Shown here piece after piece: positions 46,569 to 59,109 of a stretch of DNA of 64,000 nt; within the stretch, counting starts at the first letter, position 1, and each line of letters starts with the position of its first letter. Below the pieces are notes generated by a model. That model had not been told where the DNA came from. It was given only the letters and a program-made list of their open reading frames with translations, and searched no databases. The translations under genes and the position numbers were made by a program. This DNA is from Megaustenia siamemsis (lineage: Eukaryota > Mollusca > Gastropoda > Stylommatophora > Ariophantidae). The DNA lies in contig JAVIAB010000159.1 of the NCBI GenBank assembly GCA_032433765.1, forward strand, positions 55,496,833-55,560,832, in the 5' to 3' direction.

Positions 46569-48604
46569 ACTGTTGAGGAATACAGTATTCGTCTGGACAT
46601 TTAAAATATCCAACTGGACATTCAAAGTCCGTACAGTTCTCTAGATGGGACATATCTCTACAGCCAATAATAATGTCGTATCTGTCTCTGACATAGACAC
46701 ATCTTGGAGCCCATATTCTATGACCATGTTGGTTGTGACAAGTGTCCGCTGTTTCCAGTTTCCCTATCGTCTCATCATCAAGGTGTCCCTCCCACATCCA
46801 GTACAGTCAACGTGTCCATCGTTTAGCTGGGAGAAGTGAACACATTTATCATCATTACAAATAAAGGCACAAGTCTCATCCAAGGGTCCCTCCCACCCAG
46901 CACAGTCAACAGTGTCCATCGTTTAGCTGGGAGAAGTGAACACATTTATCATCATTACAAATAAAGGCACAAGTCTCGTTTCTCAGTCAGATATTTGTGA
47001 AGTGATCACAAGTCTCGTTTCTCTTCAGATACGTGAAGGACACTTCATGTCCCAGACAGTCTATCACAAACAGAACAATCCGCCTGTCCATCATTAACCC
47101 ACCGCCACGGCAAGCAATAACCGTTACAACAATAGATCCCGTGACATTTATTGTTGTATAAATCCCTTGTCTCAGTGACGGGCTTCCAGCACAAACCTTC
47201 ATCTCGATTGTTGTTACAATCATTGACGCTGTCACAGACCATAGAATAGGAAATGTATCGAGTTTTATCTGCGCCTAGCCCACAGTCAAAGAGGGGAAAT
47301 AACTTGTAGCCTGCTTGATCAAGAAATTTGAGAAAATCAACATTTTCAAAGCTGAACGAGACAGACACAATATTAGATTTGTATTGAACAAAACCTCCAC
47401 CTTTTAGAGCTTTGATAAAACTGTCGTCAGTGGCTGGTTTTATGTCTGCATGGATGGTGTCTTCATCAATTCTTCGAGGAAACGAAATCTCACACAACGT
47501 GAATGTGCTGTAATCATCGATAAAAACGTCAACCCATCCATCAACAAAATCATCTTGGTATCGGGAATCGTTAGTAGTATTATTTCTGTTTTGTCTCCGG
47601 TCAAACTGCCACATGACATGATCATTCCAAAACTCACCAGAAGGTTTACCAGGCAACCAGTGATTAATGACACTTGACCGTTCTTCCATTATTTCAGGCA
47701 ATTTCCAAGCAAATCCCATGGAAATAACGGTACGGTCTTTAATGAGGTTAAGATAACATCGAGCCGGATAAATATTTTCTCTTAGATTTCTCAGACCATC
47801 TAAATATGAGAAGATCTTATTTTGTAAAAACATCAACTCGTTTCTACTGTCAATTCCAACAATACTGGCCCTATCATTATGCTCACAAATATCCTTCGAT
47901 GTTAAAAAGTGGCCATAAGACGGTGTGATTATGTAACATGAGATTGAATATGAACCATGTGTATGCTCAAACTGCCACCATTGTTGTATACACAGATTGC
48001 ATATTGGCATAATTAATGTGTAAACGAAAGAAAATGCCGTGTCATAACCTATAATAATCGTGTCTCTTAGATGGACAATTTTTCTCTCATTCTTTACATC
48101 TATCACCACAGTGAATATTTTTATATTCGTTTCTTGTTGCTCTAAAACATGTGCTACATTCCTCCTTTCTTCATAAGTCAAGTCGTATCCATCAATAAAC
48201 ATTACCGCCATGTGAATCGCGTTTCTTCTAACTTCTCCCATCTCAGAAAACAAGCGACTAACAAATTGTACTTTGTGCTCAATGATCACGTTGATACTTT
48301 TATAACTTTGAGTTGTATCTTCTGCTTCATTGTATCCATACGGTGTCTTATTAAGGGGTACGTCGAAATGCCATGAGCTGATGTTTACGTAGGAATTGTC
48401 CACAGAATACTCGTCGTAAACTTCAGCCAATAAAACACGAGGAGTTGATGTGTTGTAAGGGAAGCTTAACAGATGTTCCATAAATGTAAGGCACACATAT
48501 TTGACGCTGTCATAGATGTACTTATCATACAGACATAACACGTCTATCTTTTCTGATGCACACCCCTCTAATGGGAAGTTTGGAGACTTTCTTTTACAAA
48601 TCAC
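46569..48604 (-). pseudogene. GRL101-like receptor exon copy, truncated and rearranged
   Basis: Homologous to 23,924-25,833 of the left receptor exon, with the same splice acceptor (tctttgcag, reverse complement at 48,605-48,613). The frame is open for about 519 residues to 47,045 and covers the vWA-like, C-type-lectin-like and first LDLa-like regions. It then breaks: an ~40-bp stutter at 46,970-47,030 and an ~99-bp tandem duplication at 46,804-47,000, which is roughly one LDLa-like module with a 1-bp offset. Homology ends after EYCIPQQYDV at about 46,569, so LRRs and the 7TM domain are missing. If expressed it could give at most a receptor-ectodomain fragment. Confidence 0.85.
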
Positions 48605-48613
48605 TGCAAAGAT

Positions 48614-50965
48614 AAAAAAAAAAAAATTATAAATTTTTAAACAGGAATATATTTGACATATATTTTATTTGTAAATGTGCATTTTTTTGAATGAGTTTAT
48701 TATCGCCAAAATACAAACAAAATATCTATTGATATTGATCTTCCTTTCATGTTAACCTTAAGCAGGTATTTCCTAACAATTGCCTTAGAAGAGATAATCT
48801 TTAAATCAGCTATCTCAACTTCTTAAATTATTGTGTTTATTATTATCGATGACCCTTAACAGATTCTCTGACTTGATCCTTTGAGCATTGTCTTCAATGA
48901 AGTATACAATAAACGTGTGAGTGTTTTGCCCCTTGAGGCATACACATTGTCTGGTATAATTTTCTATGGCCATATGTTTGTATGTGTTTGTGATTTATGG
49001 AAGTAGACACTAATCACCATAATCATTCCTAGGTGTACATTAGTGGTGTATATGTGTGTATATGTGTGCAAAGATAACAATTTGCAACACTCTAGCTATA
49101 AGAAATTATAACAAAATGTAACGATTTATTAATGTTATAAAATGCTATAAAAGAGCAATCACATAAAGAAGCGATCATTGATGCAATTCGGACGCATTGG
49201 GTAAGATGTGAGCATGATGTTTTGAGTGTGTTGTTATAGCAGATTTAAAACTATTGTAAACAACTGTACATGAGGATATCTTGCTCTTTTTGGGAAAACG
49301 TGATTGTCCATATCATTCCATGTATCGCTTGTATCATTGGATGTGTTTTCCGTTCAAGTTTGAAGCGGACTTTCTTTGATCGCAAGTCTCAGACATGAGT
49401 GGATGACATGAGTGGATAACATGAGTGGATGACATGAGTGGATGACATAAGTGGATGACATGAGTAGAAGTCTTCACCATGAACGTGCTTGGATGAACTC
49501 AGCTGCTGGGACCGGGCATAAAGGATGTAATATCACCAGAGTTTTGTGTTTCGTTCGTGATGACGACAATGAGAAAAGAGCAACATCGATATGATGGGAT
49601 ATTTAAAAGTGGGACTACATTTTGTTAATATGTAACCACATAGTGTACTGCATAAGACGACATAAAGTCGAAGTGTTATATTCATGTGTGTTACAAGGAA
49701 TGACAGTATTTTATTCAGTTAAGAAGGAAATAGAGTATTTGGAGTTTCCGTTATTCGGCTACCAATGAAATCAGATGCATTGCCACTATCGTTGACCTTT
49801 GTTGATTCTTTTATTTTTTTTCCTTAATTCGAGATTTCGTCAATTTGTTTACCAGAGTCCTGACCACAATCAGGGGAGATAAGAAGAAAGCGACTGTTAC
49901 TTGCTATACACATACTAAGTGGCAATTGCGGAGGTTAGGGTCAATATGTTTGCGGTACTGCTGTGTTAGTGCATATGAGTTTAACCCATCATTCCTGCTT
50001 TCGCTAGTGTGTGGTAGACGTACTTCATAGTGCGAAAGTGTTAATGAGGGGATCTTAGCACTGAGGGATTGCCAAGTGTGTAAGGAAGATGATCTGTCGA
50101 TTAAACTAAACTCAAAATTATAGATTTGATTGATAATGTATTGTTCTATGTAAAATATGTCCAGTGTTATGCTTTATGATACTATCCTCCCAAATACATG
50201 TAGCTGGTTCATCTTATTGTATCTAAATTGTATTGCATATTCATTTGGTCTGCTCTCATATATAATTATTTTAGTAAGTTTCCTGAAATGTATGTTTACG
50301 AGTTTTTTTTTTTTAATGCAATAGATTCTTTCTAGAATTTTAACAGATTTCCAGACCTCAAATCCACATTTGTGCAGTGCTATCCAACAAGTTGAATAGT
50401 TTCCATCTCCAGTCCTCGTGCTCAATATATAGTTGAAGTGTTAACTATTTTTTAGGAGCTTTCTAAGTTGTATTTATATTATTTTTTATGTTTGATAATA
50501 CGTGGTTTTCAGTGTTGATCTGGATGCCTATTTCTCTAGTAGGTACCGATTTTTAAAAACACTGCATGTTGAGCGAAAAAGAACGAAAACATGAGCAAAG
50601 TCGAGACTTTCTATGGCTTCATACTTTGTCCGTCTGACGTTTTATTCTTTCTTGCAAAAAAACTTGTGCATGTCCCAATCCATTGCTATTACGAATAATG
50701 CTGTCGTTATATGACCCATTCAGTCCGGTTTCTACTGGGAATCAGTCGCAGCTACATCGTGAAGTGTTCACTTGCTATATCATAAGATTCTTAAAAGCAA
50801 CAATTGCAAATTTAATATGGGATATAACTTCTACTTGCCTCATACGGGAGATAACTTGTACTTGTCTCATCATGAGAGATAACTTCTACATATCTCATCA
50901 TGGGAGATAACATCTACATATCTCAACATGCGAGCTAACTTCTACATATCTCATCATGGGAGATA
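48614..50965. other. Non-genic right-arm stretch
   Basis: Collinear, reversed, with 19,770-23,920 minus the left-only insert. Contains a 16-bp repeat (atgagtggatgacatg) at 49,390-49,465 with about five units against three on the left, and a remnant single unit of the 48-bp repeat near 48,880-48,920. The last 150 bp is a short tandem array of the tctcatcatgggagataact type. No conserved frame. Confidence 0.6.
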
Positions 50966-52143
50966 TGTAATAGACTTGAGTTAATGAGGGCAGGAAACTG
51001 AGTTGTTACCGCTTTTCAAATAGAGTGTAAGTTCAGGTAGGGTTAGGATACCCAGAGGTGAGGAAGGAGGTAAGGTAGAATGATGACACATGGGATGAGA
51101 CATGGACGACACGATGAGAGTTTAGGTTAGGAAATTTTCCATGCAGCAGAAGTGGAAATTGGAAGAAATTCTCCACGATTTCCATGCGGGCTCACAACAA
51201 CAGGTTTTTGTTGTGAGTGACCATAGATAGACGCATGACTAGCGCATGCATCGACCTTATGACTTTATTGTCAGATAAATAGCTACCAGGATGAATTAGG
51301 TCATGGGAGGATGGTTCACAAATAAGTTGTTTTGACAAAAGTTAGACTAGGGTCGGGGAACGGTCAAGTAGCTGCACATGAAAACTGCAGGTGACCAGAG
51401 AGAGTCGCAGGTGGTCAAGTTTGCGACGATCTTATTGGTCACTGGTTTTCAGACGTAGAGAGTGATTGGAGTATATAAACTCCTACACAACGATTAATAG
51501 GCAGTTCAAGCAGAAGTAGAAGCAGTTAGGCAGCTCAGGAAGAATATTAGATTATGAAGTTCTGTCAGGATGAAGTACGTCAGAACAGTTAGTTCAGAAC
51601 AGTTAGAATAGTCAGAACAGTTAGAATAGTCAGAACAGTTAGAAAAAATAAGATTAGAATTGAAGCCAGTAGTTAAGAAGTTAGAATCTCCAAGTGTAGT
51701 TCAAGTCAGTTTAGAAGTTATTCTTAATAGATAGTTGATCGAGAATATTATGACATTAGTTGTGAAGTGATTGTGTTTCAAGTATTTCATGAATTGAGCT
51801 TCAATAATCTTACATGTCGTAAGTAGACAAGTTGAATGATGTCTGATGAATAAGTTGTATGCCATCTATGCACTAGAGATAATCTCATAGTCATCGGCAA
51901 ATTGCCTCCGAGATATCTTGAATTAAGTAACATTAATTTCAATAGTGCATTCACCACATACGATCATTGTCAAGACAGAAGACAGCAATAAACCGATTAT
52001 TATTGTTTATTAAAACAAAGACTCTGTCACGAATTACCTGTTGTAAAATTAATGTGATGTGATGTGCTGAGACGTTTAACACGTTACATAAATTACAAGT
52101 TATAATATAAAGACCATTAAAACTATATAACACATAACCTACA
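50966..52143 (-). mobile_element. Probable solo LTR, right arm only
   Basis: The segment splits an array of tctcatcatgggagataact units that is continuous on the left (19,670-19,760). It begins TGTA and ends TACA, the short inverted termini of LTRs. It has a TATA-like gtatataaactcc at about 51,471 and an aataaa near 51,988, about 510 bp downstream. No coding sequence is present. The orientation given assumes neither strand strongly (the TATA and AATAAA both read on plus, so plus is also likely). The target duplication is not certain (atat on both sides is possible). Boundaries may be off by a few bases. Confidence 0.5.
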
Positions 52144-52265
52144 TATATCATCATGGGAGATAACTCGTACTTGTCTCATCATGAGAGAAAACTTCTACAT
52201 ATCTCATCATGAGAGATAACTTCTACATATCTCATCATGGGAGATAACTTCTACTTGTCCCATCA
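52144..52265. repeat. ~30-bp tandem repeats, distal half of split array
   Basis: Units of catcatgagagataacttct type continue the array interrupted by the probable LTR. The proximal half is at 50,815-50,965. Confidence 0.75.
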
Positions 52266-52380
52266 TCAAAACAAACAACATCATTATCATCTTCAATGTT
52301 AGTGTCTGCTGGTACAGGTGATCATGTATTTATACTTTTATTTTGACATTGTCAAAATACCAAGCCATTGTCTTTAACTG

Positions 52381-52386
<6 letters not shown>

Positions 52387-52441
<55 letters not shown>
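52387..52441. repeat. (AT)n microsatellite
   Basis: About 55 bp of perfect alternating AT. The left arm has only tatatata at the matching place (near 19,512), so this grew after duplication. The flanks 52,266-52,386 and 52,442-52,693 are plain arm sequence. Confidence 0.95.
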
Positions 52442-52442
<1 letters not shown>

Positions 52443-53527
52443 TTCCAAAGTCATTGTAACTCTTCTTCCATCACTGTTTCCAATAGTCACACAAAATAAT
52501 CTTATTGTTCACTATTCATAGACCAACAGTGGTAATTGTTTCCCCTTTGATTTATTTAAATAATCTAAGCTGTGGCTTTGACCAACGTTTAGAACAAACT
52601 AATAATTTCTCTATAATGCCCTTAGTATTCTCTTGATGTTTGTGTTTAAATACGCTGTAAAATTATATCGCGATGTGTAACGTCCTATGCCGAATATTCA
52701 TTCTATGGATGTTTAATTCATTAAACGGATTCTGCACTATTGTTGTGATCTTTTTTTCAATTATAGGGTACTGTCTAGCGTAACATTGACAGGCAAAGTG
52801 TTTCATCGGACGTCCGGGCACATGTGCCTGACTGAAGGGGTAACTTTAGATATCGCTCCGGGTAGACGGGACTCGTAAACCTTGGCTGGCAACCCGCCTA
52901 GAAGAAGAGAAACTACGATCTCAAAACCCTCCATTATGGACTAGATTCTAGTTAGAATCGAAGGTTATGGGAATATATACAAATTAAAAATCGGTAGGGT
53001 GGGCCCTTAAATTATTAGACGGCGCTATCCTTCCTTCTGGCATCCCCTGTATCTTCTTTCAACTCGAAAGTATGGACTTTGTCCCTCTTTCGGAGATTCT
53101 TGAAGCGAAGTCGAAAGAGGGAACGTGTGACTGGGTAAAGCACTGTCTCCATATCATGTGCCCAGACCGAGTAGGCAAAGTGAAATGAGGAAGAAAGCAC
53201 CACTGTGTAAAATTGGCACATTGAACGTAAGGACCATGTGTCCTGCACTTGTTAAAGTTAACACACAGAAAGAAGGGCAAATAGAAAAAAAGCAGCCCTC
53301 ATAAACAAAAAAAGAATTAAGAAGGCTAGCGGTCGATATTGCAGCACTGCAAGACATAAGACTCTCAGTGATTCTGTAACGGGAGAAAAGTATAATTTTT
53401 TTCTGGCAAGGCCTAAGTCTTGATAAGCTACGTCCCCATAGAGTAGGCCTCGCTGTACATAACAAACATATAAACTCCCTAAACACACCAAAAGGCGTGT
53501 CCGAACATCCAATGATACTTCGGCTGC

Positions 53528-53566
<39 letters not shown>

Positions 53567-53569
<3 letters not shown>

Positions 53570-53900
53570 ATCAGGACTCAATCAGAGTAGGATTCCAGAC
53601 TCTCACATGAAGTCAGCTGTCAGGTTAAATGTGTTGATCGCCCCCACAGACAGAACATCACAATTAAAGTCTGCCAGATCCACTTTGATTGAACATCCGT
53701 TAAAACGTTGCACTGTCTTTTGCGCCAGTGTCCCAGTGCACCCGATTTCAGCGAGCATTTTATTCAGGTTTGCTTTCCTTATCCTTTGATTGTCCCCAAT
53801 CCTCCTGCAAGGAAACAGATTGTTTTTTTCTGTAGGGGGATTCTTCCCTTAGATGGTCGGCCCTCCCAGGTTTACGAGCACCATCTGTCCGAGTCACTAG
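53567..53900 (-). mobile_element. Retroposon-R-like 3' segment of the right unit
   Basis: Reverse complement of 18,875-19,205. It contains the same blocks (cactgggccactggcgcaga-like core, ggagggccgaccatctaagg) and abuts the (CT)n tract. Confidence 0.7.
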
Positions 53901-53929
53901 AGGTGACTAACACAGACATGAACACAGCG

Positions 53930-54720
53930 AAACGAGGCATGACTAACACTGACACTCATCTAGATATGAGATATGACTTACATAGATATGCACACACAAA
54001 GATGTGACACATGACTAACATAAACATGCACACAAAGATATGACACATGCCTAACATAGACATGATCACAATATATGAGATATGACTAACATAGCCATGC
54101 ACACACAAGGATATGAGATGTGACAAACACAGACATGTACACACAAAGATATGAGATATGCCTAACATAAACATGAACACAAAGATATGAGATAGAATTA
54201 ACTCAGACATGCACACACAAAGATATGATACATGACACACAGATACACCCTAAGATATGAGATATGACAAAACACAGACACACATAAATATATGAGACAT
54301 GATTAACACGGACACACCAAGATATGAGATATGATTAACATGACACACACCAAGATGTGAGCCATGGCTAGCACACACACACACACACAAGCTAATATAT
54401 GAGCCATGGCTAGCACAGAAACACACTAAGATATGAGCCATGAATACACGGAAACACACCAAGATATGAACCATGTCTAACACAGAAACACATTAAGATA
54501 TGAACCATGGCCAGCACGCATATACACTAAGATATGAACCATGGCCTGCACAGACACACACTAAGATATGAATTAAGGCCAGCCCGGACACACGCTAAGA
54601 TATGATCCATGGCCAGCACATACACCCAGTAATATATCAGCCATGGCTATTGCAGACACCCACTAAAATATGAGCTACGACTAGCACGGATATAGACTGA
54701 GAATTGAGCCATGACTCAGA
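53930..54720. repeat. Minisatellite of ~35-45-bp units, right unit
   Basis: Inverted counterpart of 18,240-18,870, here with more units (aagatatgagatatgactaa, then cacagacatgcacacac). Copy number differs between the two units. Confidence 0.85.
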
Positions 54721-55801
54721 GGTAGAAGAGCAGCGATCGCGAAAGGTATCCAAATTCTTGGGTTTGTTGTAGTCGGCAGACTCGTCTTAACGTGGGAATC
54801 ATCGACATACGAGACGCAGGCCCCGATTAACTGTACACAGATTCCGTTCAAACAGTTGTCCGGAGATTTGAGAGTGCAGTCTGACCCGTAGAACGTTCCC
54901 TTGAATGTACAGATCCCGGTTGACTTTTCACAGGTGTCGTTGAAACAATTTTCCGGACATTTGAGAGTGCAGTCTGACCCGTAGTACGTTTCCTTGCACG
55001 TACAGCCTGCACTTTCCGGTTCACATATGATGCAACAGCCATCAGAACCCGTCTGTCCTCACTGTAGTCCAAAATTACCATCGGGACAAGTGTCATTACA
55101 TGTATAGCATGGTTGTTTACATTGTAGGCATTGTCCTGATTTTTTCTCACATAAAGGACAGACACTGGGACAAGACCTGGAGCAGTCGTGTCCATAGATC
55201 CCATGTGGACAGTTGCCGTGACACGTACCGATGATGACATTGAGCCTTTGCTACACCCACTACACACTTCACAAAACGACCCATAATGCCCCGTCCAGAC
55301 AATAGGTGTCTGTAAATGTTTGCACCTCACACATCATCAGTGCACTGTCGGCGTGCGAAATGGTCGGTGAGAACGCAATCTTAATGTGTGCCATTGGCAT
55401 TTGTGTGGTGACTACAATAGTGTTCACAGAAACATTAGGGTATGATATACCATTATACTGGAACACTACGCCGCAACTGTCAGAGAAAGCCTTTAGAGTG
55501 GCATTCTTTACCCGAATCATAGTTCTTGCTCTATGATAGATTCGAATGGTGTGGATCTTCTGTGCCGTGGCAAAGTTCAGATACCAGTAAACATAATTGG
55601 TTCCACTTCTCAATTGCGTGTGTGTGCAGACATTGTCATATAAATTGTTCTCTGCTTTGCCATTAACTGCTGCCTCTGGTCCACATCCGTCTCCTGTATA
55701 ACAAGCATTAAATGTGTCGGTCTGGTTTGTGTTCTGTTTGAGAGCCACATTCCGACCCCCGTCAATGTAGAAGGAGCAGATATTTGCAACGCCCTTTCCC
55801 C
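54705..55801 (-). pseudogene. MEGF/fucolectin exon copy, truncated
   Basis: Starts within the fucolectin-like region (VANICSFYIDGGRNVALKQ) and covers CTHT, YWYLNF and HTIRIYHRAR, then EGF-like repeats. Compared with the left exon, a 1-bp insertion near 55,288 and a 1-bp loss near 55,240 shift and restore the frame; a TGA lies in the left-exon frame between them. Further indels follow. The counterpart of the left TAG is a sense codon here, and the frame runs into IWIPFAIAALLPL. Missing its N-terminal half, it cannot encode a complete receptor. Confidence 0.75.
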
Positions 55802-57539
55802 CGGCTGCATACAAAGTGTGGATTAGTAAACATTATTACCCAATCTACAACGCAAAGCTCGAAGATGCGCAAATGAATACTGGCACAATTTATGCTCTTA
55901 AATCCAGAAAGCTTTAGACAATGGCGAATTAAAATCATGAATGACAGTATAAAAAGGCCCTCGTTCCAAAACCAATCCCATTTGTCTCCCTTAAAATCTA
56001 AGTTAGAGAACTTATTTCGGAGGACAACAACTGTAAACAAGAGTATAACATTACTGAAACCTATACCATGATGACAGACCTCTAGCCCAGTCAATACCTA
56101 AATATCCTACAATGAGTGAGCTGGACGCTGACCCTACTATGATCGACGCCATAAATGCCTTCTCAAGCGGCAAAGTTGCAGGAAACGACACAATTCCCAC
56201 GGATATACCAAATGGAAACTTAATCGTATTACTACCACATCTATGCACATTTTTAATCAAATGCTGGAGAAATACCCATGATTTGATCAATGCTAAGATC
56301 ATAACACTATTCAAAAGCAAAGGAGATAGGGGTGATTGCAATAACTACACATACATCTCTCACCCTAGTACAGTAGGAAAAGCTTATCCAATAGTCCTAA
56401 AACGCCTTCATAGACTTCCAGAGCGTATTGTCCTCGAGTCTCAATGCAGCCTCAGAACAGGGAGATCAACTATAGAAATGATTTTGCTACTTAGACAACT
56501 GCAAGAAAAATGCCTACAACAAAATATGCAGCTCTATATTGACTCTGTGGACATCACAATGGCCTTTGACTCTGTAAATAGAGCTGGGGTCTACAGGGTC
56601 TTGGAAATTATAGACTGCCCATCTATTTTACCTAAGCTAATTATGTCCTTTCATGAAAAAATGGATGCTAAAATCCACTTTCATGGGAGTTCAGCAGAGT
56701 TTTAAAGTTTGCAGCGGAGTGAAACAAGGATGTGTCCTCGCTCACACTCAGGTCAAGATCTTTTTTTCGCTGTCCTTCTGAATTCCGCCTGCGGAAACAG
56801 CTCGGTAGATATGTATATTCGCACAAGATCAGATTGCTCACTGTTCAACTTAACACGGATGAGAGCAAAAACAAAAACAAATATTGTCCTACATAAAGAA
56901 CGTGTATTTGCTGACGATGCATGCGTAGTCGCTAATAGTGAAGCCTACCTATAATCATTGATAAACAACCTAGGCAAAGCCTGCAACTGGTTTTCACGGT
57001 CTATTACTGTTCATAAAACAATACTTCTAAAGGAAGGATACATCACACCTTTTTTAATCACTTTAAAAGATTGCCTACTTGAGTCAGTTCAGAAATTCGC
57101 GTATCTTGGATCCAGAATCACGTCAACCATTTCTCTACATGATCAAGAAAACAGTTGAAGCGGAACCTACGACTTTCGGCACATTTTCGGCAAAATGGAA
57201 TCAGCACTAAAGACTAAACTCTTAAGATATCAGATCTATGTGATTCACACACTGTTATATGGATCTAAAACCTAGACAAACATACTCAAATAATTAAAAA
57301 AGACTAAATATCTTCAACCTGAGATGCCTCTGCAGATTAATGCACATCAAATGGCCGGACAAACTAATCAATTTGAAAGTCCTGCACCGCGGTAAGACCC
57401 TAACAACCATGTCAGTGCTGACAAGCCGAAGGTTAAGATGGCTGGGGGACGTCCAGCGAATGGAAGAAAGCCGCACTCCTAAGCAAATATTATATGGTGA
57501 ACTAATACACAGAACTTCATGAACTATGACAATTTTTAA

Positions 57540-57785
57540 AAAAAAAAGAAGACAAAATTGGTATGGCAACAGCTTTACGTAGGCGAGTAATAAAACAAAG
57601 GTCGACGTTTCGGCCAAGTTGGACTTCAGCTGGAACAACAAATGTAGTTGTTGTTGCGTTCACCAGCTTTCAACTCTGACGAAGTCCCTAGAGACTAGGG
57701 ATTGAATTGTGCGTGTTAATCCATTTTTCCCTAGCAGCCGTGTGCACAGGGGTCCCTCGCTGCACAGGCAGATAACTCCGACTTT
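57540..57785. other. Unassigned repeat-like sequence
   Basis: Contains gtcgacgtttcggccaagtt and a small hairpin (tccctagagactaggga at 57,686-57,702). It is absent from the left arm at this place. The style suggests a retroelement end, but the family is not recognised. Confidence 0.3.
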
Positions 57786-57789
57786 GGAG

Positions 57790-57985
57790 GTACTCATGTT
57801 TTTTTTTTTTTTTTTTTCCCGTCGATGAGTAACTGACGTTTCGAGCTGTGCCTCGCTGCTGAGACCAGGGGTGGTTGCCACAGAGAAAAATAATAAATAA
57901 TAATCCAAACCGGTGTAGCCGAGATTTGAACCCACAACCTCTTTGTCCCGAAGCCGGCGTCTTGCTTCGAGACCAACCAGTCCCC
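57790..57985 (-). mobile_element. Possible tRNA-derived SINE of a second type
   Basis: On the minus strand a tRNA-like head has a B-box-like gggttcaaatctc (reverse complement at 57,921-57,933) and an A-box-like tggttggtctcgaagc. It is followed by aaccacccctggtctcagca and a poly-A tail (plus-strand T run at 57,799-57,818). It borders a Penelope 5' fragment directly. I could not find a clean target duplication. It is unrelated to the dimeric SINE. Confidence 0.5.
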
Positions 57986-58560
57986 CACGGACTTGGAATT
58001 TGAGGAAAGTGCAACAAGGAACACTTTTCATGCATAGCCTGCAATGGTTACTATCGCCTATTCACCATATACCGGAAGTTCACGTTCTCCTGAAAATGAT
58101 GATCGTCATATTTTAAAAAATGTATAGCGCTTGATGATGTTAGGCCATCGTTGTTGACTCCAATTCCGAACATACAGACACACAGTTAGTCGTCAGATTA
58201 TCCCGTCGCACATCAAACAACAGATCGTAAGATTAGCGTACGGCCGGTTTAGGCATTTACGATGAGCCATTACGATGACGCAACACACATAATAATGACG
58301 CACGCACAGCAATGACGCGCCCTTGAGAATCCGGATTACTCTAGTAAATGCAGCCTGCGATGAACAAAACACGTTGCAAATTCCCTAAAGAGATAAAACT
58401 GCAGCTGACGAACTTGCGTGAAGCAAATCCAACAACGGTTATGAACAGCACCAATGTGACGTAAAGCGCAGAACAAGCCTAGACGGTGGAAGGTCGCATT
58501 CGCAACACTTGATTTGTCGAAAATGGAATATTGCCGGCGCACGACACCGCTTTATCGGCT
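57985..58560 (+). mobile_element. Penelope-like element 5' fragment
   Basis: Matches 8,650-9,420 of the left-arm element: the aaggaacacttttca block, gatgatcgtcata, gatgttaggccatcg, then the downstream ctctagtaaatgcagc block. It is independent of the adjacent right-arm element, which is on the other strand. The stretch 58,565-59,105 has a (TA)n at 58,731-58,751 and nothing else recognisable. Confidence 0.65.
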
Positions 58561-59109
58561 CAGATGTAATAAGTAGATCATCATTTTGACTTATGGAGTG
58601 CAATGGAGAACATAACTAATTTTCATTAGAATTAGAAATTACTCAGACACCGAATGCACTTTCTGCAGCGATCGAGAGAATGTGGACTAGAAACACAATC
58701 TTGGAAACGGTTGTCCGAACAACAAATAACAATATATATATATATATATACTGATTTACACACAAATGGCGATAATATGATATATGCTAAAGAAAGAAAA
58801 TACAAATTGCACTTCCCTTCAGTCTAGAGCGGGGTCAGCTTCTGACTGAACTAAAATAAGTGGACGGGCTGACCAAACTATATATTTCACAGATCAGGCT
58901 GAAAAGTCAAAAGGAAGGGTGCTAAAAATATGGGGAGGTTGGTAGATGATACGTATAAACTGAGAATATCTAAATGTGGGTGTGCACGCAGAAGAGGTGT
59001 GCAAAAAATCATGTTAGTATAACCATGAATGCGTATTACCACAAAGCACACACAATAAAATCTAAGGTGTCAAAATGTGCCAATACATATGCAGACAAAT
59101 ATACATATA

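Larger units (their letters stand above)
53532..55801 (-). mobile_element. Retroposed unit carrying a MEGF/fucolectin exon, right arm, 5'-truncated
   Basis: The 11-bp sequence cggctgcatac at 53,521-53,531 and 55,802-55,812 flanks the unit inside the LINE. The left-arm LINE has this site once and uninterrupted (gtatgcagccg at 11,872-11,882). On the minus strand the unit starts abruptly in mid-exon, at the equivalent of left 17,226. It runs through the exon, the minisatellite and the R-like segment, and ends in a (GA)n tail (as CT at 53,532-53,566). The position differs from the left unit's, so the two insertions are independent events. Confidence 0.77.
52704..57535 (+). mobile_element. LINE with endonuclease and reverse transcriptase, right arm, interrupted
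   Basis: Sense is plus, opposite to the left copy as the inversion predicts. The 5' region and endonuclease lie at 52,704-53,531 (KIGTLNVRTMCPALVKVN, AVDIAALQD). A MEGF unit interrupts at 53,532-55,801. From 55,802 the LINE resumes at AYKVWISK and ANEYWHNLCS-like linker sequence. The reverse transcriptase follows at 56,112-57,520 with SGKVAGNDTIPTDI, ESQCSLRTGRSTIEM, GVKQGCVLAH, ADDACVVANSEAY, FAYLGSRITST and LRWLGDVQRMEES. A stop at 56,703 and later frameshifts inactivate it. The catalytic motif here reads ADDA. The C-terminal part kept by the left copy is missing. Confidence 0.82.

Noticed and set aside
54848..55330. 160-residue basic minus-strand frame
   Set aside because: It is a shifted-frame shadow of the MEGF exon, and the left exon has the same shadow at 17,693-18,175.
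57675..57710. Second hammerhead-like candidate (ctgacga plus hairpin)
   Set aside because: The conserved gaaa after the stem is missing.
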